Shown piece by piece: positions 9,808 to 20,236 of a stretch of DNA of 64,000 nt (position 1 is the first letter of the stretch; every line of letters begins with the position of its first letter). This stretch comes from Kitagawia praeruptora. Its lineage: Eukaryota; Streptophyta; Magnoliopsida; Apiales; Apiaceae. The notes under the pieces were generated by a model, which worked only from the letters and a program-made list of their open reading frames with translations, made no database searches and was not told the origin of the DNA. A program made the translations under genes and the position numbers. The stretch spans positions 111,656,001 through 111,720,000 of the forward strand of contig CM075345.1 in NCBI GenBank assembly GCA_037693485.1, given 5' to 3'.

Positions 9808-11160
9808 TTGAAAGTTTGAGAGCTTTCTTAAAGTAGAGTTGAGAGACCTTTATGTATTTCCTTAGAACTGGGGGGGTAGTGCATGTATACCTCCCTAGCA
9901 AGTAAACCTATTTCTTTTGGGTAGTTTTCAACAAAATTATGAGTAGTTTTTTTCCTTGTATTACGTCATACATGAGCTTATATTTAGCTTGTAAAACAAG
10001 GAACGTAATTCAATGAGTTGCTAGAAATATCCCGCAAGTAATCTCTTTAAGTATCTCTTGTTTCTTACAATGAGTTAGCTCGCGTAAGCTTAGAGGTACT
10101 GTATTAAGATATTTGTATTAGCAATAGAGGTTTGTTCTCAGCGTGTTTCGTAAGAGGTTAAAGAAGAAAAGAGAAGACATGTTAAAGCTACAAGTAGGAA
10201 TGATGTGAAGAAACTATAGTATCTATTCGAGCGTTAAGAAAAATTTGACATAGTTGGAGATTTTGATGAAGAGTAGCTACAAGAATTTGAAATGAGCATC
10301 TTGAAGAAAACACACAGTATTCAACTTCATGGATGAATGTTCAACGACTTATTAGAGATTATCGAAGAATTGTGAAGCTTCCCGGAGTTAGTTCTTCATC
10401 AAAGACAAGCTTCCCTGAAGAACTGGGGGGTAGTATAATTACTATAGCGCATGGTACTTTGAAAATTGAGGATTTCAGAATTTTGAGAATTCAGGAACTT
10501 TGAGGATTGATTTGGTTTAGTATCTTGAAGAACAGCATGTTTGCATCATGAACACGTCAATGAGTTTTCGAATCTTAACGGAGGCTTCCACTTCACAGAT
10601 GATCAGTCTACAGAAAGATCCAGGTGATACCTCTCCTTTTATGCTCACATATTCATAGAAAACCTCCCAGGTACGCACAACAAACTCTTACTATACATAA
10701 AGCATGCTTAAACATCTATGCTATTGTGGTCTTATGTGCGATTAAGTTACGATTATGTCTTGATTATGTTTCTAGATATTAGAATGCACATGTACCTAAC
10801 ACATTACAGGTTCCTTGATATTTACCTGCATCTCATAGGTTCCTTGATATTTACCTGCACCTCGCATGTTCCTTTATATTTACCTATAGCTTACAGGTTC
10901 CATGTATTTACCTTTAGTTAACAGGTTCCGTGTTTCTCATTTGAAGCTTGTAGATAACAGCTTCCAGGTCTAGTTGCATTTATATGTGTCTAGTGGATTA
11001 CTCGTTATTTTCTTGTAACTGACATCTTACAGGTTCATTATTTTATACCTGAAGCTTGTATGTAACAGCTTCCAGGTTCATTGACATTTGTTAGAAGCCA
11101 ATTGTTGATAGTTTCTGATTAGCAGCTTCCTACTTGAAGTTCCCAGACAGGCGATACCTG
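9808..11160 (+). other. Non-coding 3' interior of gag-only element, part 1
   Basis: No pol motif or long frame is present. Two polypurine-tract-like words, (A)GAACTGGGGGGGTAGT at 9865-9880 and GAACTGGGGGGTAGT at 10420-10434, look like the real tract before the 3' LTR. From 10808 to about 11110 there are AGGTTCC/AGCTTCC repeats. A leader or pol gene has probably been replaced by repeated 3'-UTR-type sequence. Confidence 0.6.
10808..10952 (+). repeat. 29-bp tandem repeat, about five copies
   Basis: The word AGGTTCC (or ATGTTCC) recurs at 10808, 10837, 10866, 10894 and 10923, each followed by a ...ATATTTACCT... segment. The period is 28-29 bp. A further, less regular AACAGCTTCCAGG repeat continues to about 11110. 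Confidence 0.7.
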
Positions 11161-11164
11161 AATA

Positions 11165-12215
11165 GAGGAAAGTGTACTCGCAGCAAGAGCTCCATGCCTT
11201 TAGAGGATTAATCTAGTGCCCTTTCTGGATTCTCTTTGTGCTCCATTCAAGGATTCACTTAGAGCCTAGAAGGACTCACCAGGTTCCCTAAGCATATCCA
11301 TGTATTGACCTAGTGCCCTTATGGATTCTCTATATGCCCGTATAGGTTCACTTAGAGCCCAAAAGGATTCACTTGGTGCTTCATGCATCCATGCGCATTT
11401 GTTTGGTATCCTAATGGATTCTCTTTGTACCCTTTTAGGGATTCATTTGGTGCCCAATTGGTTTCAGTTTTTGTCCTAAGCAGAGGTTCATATAAACAAC
11501 CAGTTGGATTCACCTTATGCCCTTACAAGGATTTGCATAGAGCCCAGAAAGATTCACCTAGAAAAGCCCTGTCAGCTACATGCACTCGATAGCCAGAAAA
11601 GACTTGCAAGTATGAAAGATTCATCTCGAAAAGCCCTATGAATCGTAGGCACACATTCAAAAGTTCCATAAGCATGTGGGCACCTAGTTAAGGGTTTTGA
11701 GAACCTAAGCATGGGTAACCTAACCTAGAGTTCGCTTGTACTGGAAAAGCCTTTAAAGGGATTCACCTTGTGCCCGTACGGATTCACTTGGTGCCCCTAA
11801 CATTTGAAGGGATTCACCTTGTGCCCTTACGGATTCACTTGGTGCCCCTAGAGTTTGAAATGATTCATCATGTGCCCTATAGATTCTCTTTGTGCCCTCT
11901 TCAGGATTCACTTAGAGCCTATAAGGATTCAATTGATGCCACAAAGGAATTCACTTAGTGCCCAACCGGATTCTCTTCGTGCTCTTGCCATGATTCACCT
12001 AGAGCCCGGATGGATTCACTTTGTGCTCCCTAAAGCCAAAAGGATTCATTTGATGCCCAGTCAAATTCTTCAAGTGCCCTTCTCAGGATTCACTTAAAGC
12101 TCAACTGGTTTCATCTTATGCCCTACTAAGGATTTACTTAGCGCCCAATTGAATTCTCTAAGTGCCCTTCCCACGATTCACCTAGAGCTCAATTGGATTC
12201 GCCTTGTGCCCTCAT
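11165..12215 (+). repeat. Degenerate GGATTCACTTNGTGCCC array, main block
   Basis: Several dozen imperfect copies of a 20-30 bp unit fill this kilobase. The core is GGATTCACTTNGTGCCC, with frequent variants ending AGAGCC or GTGCTC and variable spacers. The most regular part is 11760-12100. Short frames through it read repetitive peptides such as IHLVPL but have no start context or conservation, so it is not coding. It lies where Tat-lineage elements often carry hypervariable tandem repeats. Confidence 0.82.
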
Positions 12216-12913
12216 CAAAGTGATACATAGATGAATACTCTCATTTTATAAAGCTTGTATATGATCGAAACAGGTACCGTACTATTAATAAGTTCTTGAT
12301 AAAGCAGCTTCCAACTTCCCATTTCCAACCCGCAGTTTGTAGCTACAGCTTCCACGTTCAGTGATATTCAGCCAAAACAAGCAGTTTTCAGCCAGCCGCT
12401 TCAACAAGCTATAGGAGGTTCACGCGTCATGACGGCTCGGGGGGTAACTCAATTCCACTGTGTAAGCTTGTACAGAGAAGAGCTTCCATCTTCCAGGTTC
12501 AATAACAGAATCTCGATCTAAACCGGCACAATGAAGCACAGATAAGTTCTACTTTCATGCCTTTATATCCTTAACTATCATGCACATTTCCTGTTAATGA
12601 GAGCTTATATTCTGTCATGCTTAGATACATGTAGCTTTTAATGCGTATATTGCATGATCTTTAGAAATGAAATTTATGTGAACTTGTACTTAGGATGTTA
12701 TCATGCCCTATAGGTTTACAGTTTAAGTAACATATATGCTTAGTTTATGATCTCGAACGTGTTAGTTGAATCAGTCAAGTAGATAATTGATATGCCACTT
12801 GAGAAGGTAGCAACATATATAATGTAGATAATCATTCATACTTGCATACATGCATCACTTATATGTGAGCTCTTCAGCTCGTATTACTAACCTATTTTTT
12901 CTAGTTTTCTTGG
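12216..12913 (+). other. Non-coding interior of gag-only element, part 2
   Basis: There is no coding sequence. A polypurine-tract-like GGCTCGGGGGGTAACT lies at 12434-12449. AGCTTCCA words near 12310, 12350 and 12485 echo the LTR repeats. Confidence 0.5.
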
Positions 12914-13440
12914 TGTTGTGCCCAAAATCACCATGGGCTAGATTTATACCAATTAAGTCATAGGTTTCGATCAACAAGTATTGTATGAGCCATGAGACAG
13001 ATTGTTTCCAGTATCATATATGAAGACGAAACGCAGAGAAATGAGCACTAGCTGAGAAGATAGTCAACAGATTATGAGTATCAAGACGTTCTTGATGAAC
13101 CAGTAGCTGAGCAGATTACGAACGGACCAGGTTCCTCCCCGCGGAAGAGCCCGAGTCAGCCTAGTAGCAACAATGAGGATAGAAAGAAGTACATGGGAAC
13201 CACAGAAAGGCTCCCCAGACTAACAAATTTGTTATTTGTGCAGGTACAGTTTCCTGTAGAGAGGTTCCTGAGAACCAGGTTCCGAGACGTAGGTTCCTGA
13301 GCATAGATAGCAGAAAGATCTAGAAGCCATCCAGACAGATGCCGACTTATTATTGGAGAGTACTCCTAGGACGCAGCTGATCCTAGATTACCTCTAATAG
13401 ACAGCATGCACAAGACAGTCAGATGAAAAGCAGCTTATCA
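12914..13440 (+). repeat. Internal diverged LTR copy
   Basis: TGTTGTGCCCAAAATC at 12914 matches the first bases of the element's own LTR, followed by GGGCTAGATTTA. The homology resumes near 13240-13300 (GGTTCCTGAGA repeats) and 13345-13410 (a TTATTGGA...CCTAGGACGCAGCTGATCCT block matching 7851-7875). The copy is much more diverged than the terminal LTRs and lacks the LTR end. It looks like a remnant of an older, related element or an older LTR retained inside the unit. Confidence 0.72.
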
Positions 13441-13484
13441 GATGAAGCAACCTCTCGAGAAATTAAGTTATGATTTTTAAGGTT

Positions 13485-13862
13485 AACCTCGTGCCCTTTT
13501 AAGGATTCATTTAGTGCCCTATTGGATTCATTTTGTGCCCTCAGCATAGGTTCACATAACGCCCAACTAGGTTCACTTTATGCCCTTATTTGGATTCACA
13601 TGGTTCCCTTGACAATCTTAAGATTCACCTTATCCCTTTTAAGGATTCATCTAGTGCCCTATTGGATTCGTTTTGTGCCCTCAGCATAGGTTCACATAAC
13701 GCCCAATTAGGTTCACTTTATGCTCTTATTTGGATTCATTTGGTTCCATTGACATTCTTAAGGTTCACTCAGTGCCCAATTAGATTCGCTTTGTGCCCTT
13801 GTCAAAGGATTCACTCAGCGCCTAATTGGATTCACTTTGTGCCTTTGTCACGATTCAAGCAA
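13485..13862 (+). repeat. GGATTCAC...GTGCCC array, second block with 140-bp duplication
   Basis: The same degenerate unit as at 11165-12215 returns downstream of the internal LTR copy. Here about 140 bp (13485-13624) are duplicated in tandem (13625-13764) with about ten differences. This higher-order duplication shows the array expanded locally by unequal exchange or by slippage during reverse transcription. Confidence 0.78.
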
Positions 13863-13970
13863 CAAGATAAAGACAGGCATGGTTCACTCAGAAGAAACAT
13901 GGGAGCACTGAAGGGATTGGACCTTAAAATATCAAGCTATTTAGGTTCCTCTCGCATCCTATGACTTCGA

Positions 13971-13986
13971 GGAACCGGGGGGTACT
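13971..13986 (+). other. Polypurine tract of gag-only element
   Basis: GGAACCGGGGGGTACT ends at the first base before the 3' LTR, the expected site of plus-strand priming. Confidence 0.8.
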
Positions 13987-14771
13987 TGTTGTGCCCAAAA
14001 TCTCTATGGGCTAGATTTAGGCCCATTGGGCTTAAGGATCCAATCCGCATTATTAATATGGGTTATGATTGAGGTCCCTTAAGTTAAATGGGGCTAAATA
14101 GCACGTGAAATAGATCTGGACAGGTTCAGCTTCCCGAGAGACAGCTTCCCGAGAGACAGCTTCCTGCAGACAGCTTCCCGAGAAACAGGTTCCTGCAGAC
14201 AGGTTCCTGAGAGACAGCTTCCTGTGCGAAGATAGATTTATTCCAGCAGATTTATAGTACGATAAAGCCTCCTATTCTTTAGGAGCAAGTCATGAACATC
14301 AACTCCTTATTGGAATGTATTCCTTGGGCGCAGATGATCCTTGAATACACCTAATAGGACGAGAACTTGTAAACATACTCCTAGTCGGACTAGAACTCGA
14401 GTTCTATTCGACTTAGGTCGCCTATTCGTGGCTGAAATCTGGAGAAAAGGAGGTCCCCACGAATTAGGAACCTAGAATATTGCTGCCTAACCAGACTTCT
14501 AGTCTAAAAAGAACTACGTGAACTTGATCCCTATATATACAAGGGTACGTAGGCATCTTGAGAACACGGTTGCAAGCCTCACAATACACCTACGAGATTC
14601 TTGAGAACACACGACACAAGCCTCAAAGGAACTCGCGAGATTCTTGTAAACGCTCTCGAGCTCAGTTCAACCCCTACAAAAAACCTCCATTCTCCATAGA
14701 TTAGTTGATCGTTAGCCTTTACAACTCACCATAAACCTCTCAAAAGTTGTTACGATATCCACTCATCAACA
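13987..14771 (+). repeat. 3' LTR of gag-only element
   Basis: It is 785 bp, apparently identical to the 5' LTR including the 15-bp repeat cluster (14128-14224), and is followed by the target duplicate CCTCT at 14772-14776. Confidence 0.92.
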
Positions 14772-14776
14772 CCTCT

Positions 14777-15050
14777 CATTTCTTTACAGTTACTATTTTG
14801 GGATATCTCTCTCATTTCTTTACGTAATCATAAATAGTAAGTTTCTCCTACTATTACACCCACTATCTTCCCCCACTATCTCATATTTAATAATAAAAAA
14901 CACTATTACATCCACTACTTTCCTCCACTATCTCATATTTGATAAGTCCCACCACTTTACCCATTTTCATCTAACTTTACTCATTTTGTATGCATTGTCT
15001 TGGCCTCCGTGTCCCCCTCCAATGTAAACAAATGAGGGGGATGGAGGGAA
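14777..15050 (+). mobile_element. Stowaway-like MITE, main body
   Basis: Together with 7510-7525 this makes a unit of about 290 bp with terminal inverted repeats. The left end reads CTCCATCC...CTCATTTCTTTAC and the inverse of the right end reads TCCCTCCATCC...CTCATTTGTTTAC. Both ends abut TA (7508-7509 and 15051-15052), the Tc1/Mariner target. It is AT-rich and non-coding. The gag-only element inserted inside its left terminal repeat. Confidence 0.62.
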
Positions 15051-15952
15051 TATCTATTAAGTTTAAGTTGTTAACTTGGTTTAGTTTATCATTTTCAAGT
15101 GTATAAGTGATAGGTCCCGTATATGGGTTAGATAAGCTAGAAGTGGGGGTTGAATAGCTTATCACCTTTTTAAAATTTAGAGCTTGGCTTTTTCGAAGTT
15201 TCTTTCCTCTTTTAAAAATTCGTTACTTGTAAGCAAGTAAATCGAGTGCGGAAGTAAGTAAAAGAGAAAAGAAAATAGCACGGTCGATTTTATCCTGGTT
15301 CGCGATGCCCGCAACCCCTAATGGATTCGAACACCCCTACTCCAGTCCCCGAGCTCCTCCCCGGACTCGAGATTTCTTCCACTATAAAGAAACTCCTTTA
15401 TAGTAGGCGGAGAAGCCTTTACAACTCCTAAACCACTATTTATTTATCTTGGAGCGATACACACACGTATCCTCCTCACAATAAATAGCAAATACCCACT
15501 ACAAGAATTATCTTGGAGCGTAACTCCCCGTTACCTCCTCAAACACTTGTAGCAACCCTTTTACAAGACTATGTACTTCTACAACTTTTCCGGTCTTGGA
15601 TCTTAGATCTTAGGACTTGGGTCTTCCCTTTTCTTCACGGTGCGAAGGCCAATAACTCCCCGTTAGTGCGCCTAAGACTTGGGTCTTAGAACAAGAGTCA
15701 CCTCACTTCACTTCACCTCACTACAAAGATTAGAATACAAGTCTAACCAACAACCAATATATGAGAGAGATTTATATTAAGTCCGTGCAAAACTAGTATG
15801 TTACGGTACTAGTCACGGGGACGCTATTACGTGTTAAAATAATTGATTCGTTATTAATTAAAGTCGAGCTCATCACGTCGCCAAACGGAAAAACTACGTA
15901 CTTTAGTGGTGTGTGCAAGTGGTGGTTAATTTATATATATAATAATAAATTC

Positions 15953-16054
15953 AACTCGCAAGAGAGAGGACCAAAGAAAAATATTTAACTCGCAAGTGCG
16001 AGGACCAAAGAAAAATATTCAACTCGCAAGTGCGAGGCCCAAAGAAAAATATGC
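15953..16054 (+). repeat. 34-bp tandem repeat, three copies
   Basis: AACTCGCAAG begins units at 15953, 15987 and 16021. Each unit carries GAGG(A/C)CCAAAGAAAAATAT. It lies inside the solo LTR. Confidence 0.88.
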
Positions 16055-17136
16055 AAGACAATAAATTAAACGTGAATGCAAGCACACAATAATTAATCAC
16101 AACACAACTCACACATACGGAAATGTAACTCGCTTATCTATAGGATAAAGCGAGGGCCGCTATTATGCGTTAAAATTAGTGTGAGAAAAGTAAACACGTA
16201 AAAGCACACAAACAAGCAAGCAAACAAAGAATAAAGATATAATATATATACAATATATTCGGCCGAATATATAGCAAGGAAATGGCCGAATATTTCGAAC
16301 TTGTTTCAAAACAAATTCGTGTAGTCTTGCTCCCTTTAGTCCTCTTAAATATTTTTGAGCTCAAGATAAAAGTTAAGGACTTGGTTGAGCAAGCACTAAA
16401 TAAAACCTTATCTTTTGGTTACTTAAAAAAATCAAGTTTAAACCACTTAAGGTAAACAAGATTATAACTTTGTAAACCAAAACCAAAAGATGGTTAAATG
16501 GCCTTGTCTTCACCCAAAATAAGTGGGTATATCAAGGACTTACCAAGAAGTTTTTGATAATCTTTTAAACGCTTCTTGAATCAACTTACAACTCGCACAA
16601 ATATACACTACACGAATAAACTTCAAGAACAAGTGTGTATAAGTGACTAAGTGCAAGGATGCTTAAATATAAACGTATAAGTAGATAGATCTAACAATAA
16701 AAAGCACAAATATACAATATTTAAGCAAGTAACTAACTTATAAATTTTGACCTTCCAAAGGCTCAAGCTCCTCTTAAAATTAAAGAGAGAGCTACAAGAT
16801 AATAAGCTAGGATCGAAGCCAAAACACACCAAAATAGTCGCCGGAAAATGGCCGGAATATGGGGCTTGGGGGCCGACTTTTATAGGCTTAAAAGGTCACC
16901 AAGAAACTGTAAAAACAAGGTCCAAAGACCACAAAAAGATTGGTGAACAAAGGTGTGTTGAAGAGAGCAAGATTAGATGAAGAAAACTAGCCAAAATGAT
17001 GAAATATCAAGGTGTAAAAATGGCTAAACCCAAAGCTACATTTTTGGTTCTTTAAGTTGGGAGAGTGTTTGGGGAGTGTTTTCTTCAGATCTTTTTGGCT
17101 CTTGGAGGCTTGCCCAAAAATGAGAGGTAGTGGGGG

Positions 17137-17145
17137 TATATATAG
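17137..17145 (-). promoter_or_regulatory. TATA box of solo LTR, minus strand
   Basis: On the minus strand the sequence reads TCTATATATACCCCC, about 1.1 kb from the LTR start, followed by a pyrimidine-rich leader. It is the best promoter candidate in the solo LTR. Confidence 0.42.
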
Positions 17146-17846
17146 AAAGTTTAGTAGGGTTTTTGGTTTAAAATAAATAGAATAAATGCACAAAAACCAA
17201 GGAAGGTGTGGAGGAACATTCCTTATATCCTATCAGCTGTGCAACAATTCAAAAATGCATGGAAAAGTGTGCCCACACGTTTTTACCATTTATGGAAAGC
17301 ACAAAATGCGAAAAATGCGCGTATCGACAAGTCGAAATGAGTTTAATCGCAATAAATCAAACAATCATTGAACAATTATGAAATTTTGGGAATCCCATAT
17401 AAATGTGCCCAGAGGATTATGGTAAAAATTTCACCTTGAAATGAGTTGATCTTCTATGACTTTTAAGCGACCATTAAATCAATTACGTATCGATTTAAGG
17501 GGTCTCGGAAAAAAGTCATCCAAAATTTCCGAAACTTATTCTAAAATGTCCTATGGAGAAACTAAGGACATATCCAAGGTTTCAAGTCAAAAACAACATG
17601 GAAGTATTTTTACGAATTTTTCGAATGTTAAAAGGGCCTTCCGGAGCAACCGAAAAATTCATTTGTCTTTACCGACAACTAAGACAAAAGTTTTGACTTG
17701 GAAAATATTCAAACATAATATTCCTTATGAAATAATAACTATGAGGTCCACGAAATATATAAGTTTGAATTTAAAAAGATTTTATCCGGATAAATAAGGA
17801 TTTACGGGTTTTTCGGAATAAAATCTATTTAGGATCTTTTGGCAAG

Positions 17847-17851
<5 letters not shown>

Positions 17852-17879
<28 letters not shown>
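17852..17879. repeat. (TA)n microsatellite
   Basis: A run of about 14 AT dinucleotides inside the solo LTR. Confidence 0.9.
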
Positions 17880-17883
<4 letters not shown>

Positions 17884-18254
17884 CAAATATATCAAGAATA
17901 TTTGAGAATAAAACATTTAATAACGACACGCTTTTAAATAATTTGGGCAATTTTGGTTCGTAAAAGCAGTGTTTGAAAATTCTCGATATACGAGCCTTTA
18001 GCCGATGCTTAAATCTTTTGACATAAATAACTTAGGATATAAAACACCATTTAACATGATATTCTCATCCTAAGTCGATGTCGAAAATATGTCGGAAAAC
18101 GATTTTGGCTTAGGTTGACCAGTTTGACTTGATACCGAAAAATGTCGTCTCATGGGGAAGATTTATAAGTGGAATCCTAAATCTAATTTAATTTTCACTT
18201 TTATTTTGACAAATTCCAAAACCTAAGAGCGAAAGCACTGACCCTGTCAATAAG

Positions 18255-19560
18255 CTAATCAAGTCCTAAGTCATTTAGTTTCCAATTCGATCAATGTTAA
18301 GGGGATTGGATTAGAGTTTCAAGCTGGTAAGTGGAAAAAGAATTTAAACAGGCATGGCATGGAAAAGTTTGTAATGGTCTTGGTCCAAAATTTCCGTTTT
18401 AATATATTATAATTATAAAAAAATATTCTTTTTTATTTTAAAAAGAATTTAAAATATAATATAATAATACATGATTAATGAAATTTCACATTTATTTATA
18501 TTTTTAAAACTAATACTACAAATATTAATTTTAATATTACTGGTGAGAATCGAACCTCAGATCTTTTTATAGAACAACCAAGATCCATCTGATTATATAA
18601 ATTTGAGTTGAAAGATCTGAAGATTATGATTAAAAGGATAAGCAAAACAACCAAAATAATGGGTTATCCAAATTACAAATTATATCATATTTTGCTTATT
18701 ATAATTTAGTGACGATAAGAATTAACCAAATATAGTACTTATTATCTTATTTAATATTAATTAAAAAAATTGATAATTTTGCACTTTTGTTTACTATAAG
18801 CTTAAATTTTATCTACAATTTTTCTTTTATGCGGGCCTTTTCTCCTCAAATAATTGTTAAATTACAATTGCTTTATCGTGTATTTCACCCAATTATAATT
18901 AAGAGTTTCTCGAAACTATCAAGTATGTCTAATTTTGATAGACTGGGTCATTTTACTTATATCGAGTTTAAAATTATCATAAACTTACCTTTTATCTTTA
19001 GAGATTTATGGTTGTTTAGTTATAAACAATCAACTTTTTATGTGAAAAGATTAGTTACTAAATTTTTTAACTACTTTTCATTATCATGATTTTTTTTCAA
19101 TTCACTTAAAACAAAATATTAATAATTCAATTACAGATATTTAAATGAATACATTTTCAACTAAAACGTATCATCTTTTCTATATTTTCAAATTAAAATC
19201 CCTCATTTTTTAAAAATATCACGGACAACGTATAGAAATTTATTATCAAATTATGTCATTTAAAATTTTAAACCTACAAAATTCATGTCATAAAAATTTC
19301 AATTCAAATTAAAAAATTAATTTAATATTATAGAACATCTATGTATCGCACGAGTTTTAAGCTAGTATAATAATAAAGATAAAGATATTAAAAACTTTGC
19401 GCATTACATAAATTATAAAGTCAATTAGATAATTAAAAATTATATCAAAATCATGTGAGTCAATTTTAAAGTATATTTAGAATAATCTTCGACTCAAGCT
19501 GCCCTTCCCAGTTCTCCCGACTTATGGTCTTTCCAATTTCACATGTTCGTTCTTATTTTT
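18255..19560. other. AT-rich non-coding DNA
   Basis: No frame, repeat end or RNA gene is supported. A GTATCGCACGAG...CTAGT string near 19344-19366 recalls Helitron 3' termini but lacks the preceding hairpin. Confidence 0.3.
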
Positions 19561-20236
19561 AGGGTTTCAGATGCGACGTTGTTGTCTAGAATGATTAACA
19601 ATGCATTCTTAAGACAAGTTTCTTCAACTTGTCGACACGAGTACAGGATCAGGAGGGAAGCTCGAGCATCACATTGGTACTTCCGTTTCAACAATATCAC
19701 ATAGATGAATAATATTGAAGATATGATTTAATTTTTGTTAATTTCTATGATTGATTTTTTATATATACTTACAGTCAATAAGCTGATTTGTTTGCTTAAT
19801 TTGTTAATGTTCACTCTAGGGTATGAATCTTGTTCTTTAATTATTTTATGAAAAATAACTTTAGTCGTAAACTATTTTGAATTAATTTGAAGAAAAATTT
19901 AAAATCAGGTTTTATTTTTTTAAGGTGCTTCATTTTTTTTTTGTAATCTTAGTGAACGTGAGTTATCTCTTCGACTTCATCAAATGACTCTACTATTATG
20001 CGATTGTTTGCAGATGATCCCAAGGTAATAATCACTATATCACATATTGATTCTATATATTCAAATTGTGGGCAATTTTAGTTAATTACCTTGTCACACA
20101 CCTTAGTTATTGTATGTTGTAAAAAATTTGTTAATTTTGACTCAATTCCGCTTAAAACTAATTACATTAAAAAAAGGGTGGAATTAGCATAAAAAATGCT
20201 TGCGGCTGCTACCTCGAATTTCTTTAAAGCACGTGC
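19561..20236 (+). other. Possible captured exon fragments
   Basis: A GC-richer stretch at 19565-19690 can be read as RMINNAFLRQVSS... and resembles a first coding exon. A tiny ATGATCCCAAG flanked by TTTGCAG and GTAATA (20003-20030) looks like a micro-exon. With the exon-like segment at 20380-20520 these could be pieces of one captured host gene. I do not recognise the gene. Confidence 0.25.

Larger units (their letters stand above)
7526..14771 (+). mobile_element. Gag-only LTR retrotransposon (TR-GAG type, Tat lineage)
   Basis: Two 785-bp LTRs (7526-8310 and 13987-14771) look identical by eye, begin TGTTGTG and end TCAACA, and are flanked by CCTCT on both sides (7521-7525, 14772-14776). A primer-binding site follows the first LTR and a polypurine tract precedes the second. 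The interior holds one open gag gene and then about 4.2 kb without any protease, reverse transcriptase, RNase H or integrase motif. This matches the non-autonomous terminal-repeat-with-GAG class. Its gag resembles the Tat lineage, so a Tat-type pol supplied in trans is the likely partner. Identical LTRs indicate a recent insertion. Confidence 0.92.
15108..18249 (-). repeat. Solo LTR, 3.1 kb, minus strand
   Basis: The unit starts TGATAGGTCC and ends GACCCTGTCA, giving near-perfect short inverted ends (TGATAGGTC against TGACAGGGTC). It is flanked on both sides by ATAAG (15103-15107 and 18250-18254), a 5-bp duplication typical of LTR integrases. No coding domain, primer-binding site or polypurine tract lies inside. 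On the minus strand a TATA box sits at 17137-17145 and the 3' end reads CAACCCCCACTTCTAG, a form often seen near the ends of plant LTRs. A solo LTR left by LTR-LTR recombination is the simplest reading; I do not assign the family. Confidence 0.7.

Noticed and set aside
11383..12097. Short frames with repeated IHLVPL-like peptides
   Set aside because: They are products of the degenerate non-coding array; frames change from unit to unit.
15295..15720. Host gene or pararetrovirus piece in a GC-richer stretch
   Set aside because: No frame or motif supports it; it lies inside the solo LTR defined by ATAAG duplicates.
15953..16054. CRISPR-like direct repeats
   Set aside because: Only three contiguous 34-bp copies without spacers, in plant DNA; the same holds for the other tandem repeats in the window.
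19331..19370. Helitron 3' terminus (GCACGAG...CTAGT)
   Set aside because: No terminal hairpin precedes the CTAG and no matching 5' end was found.
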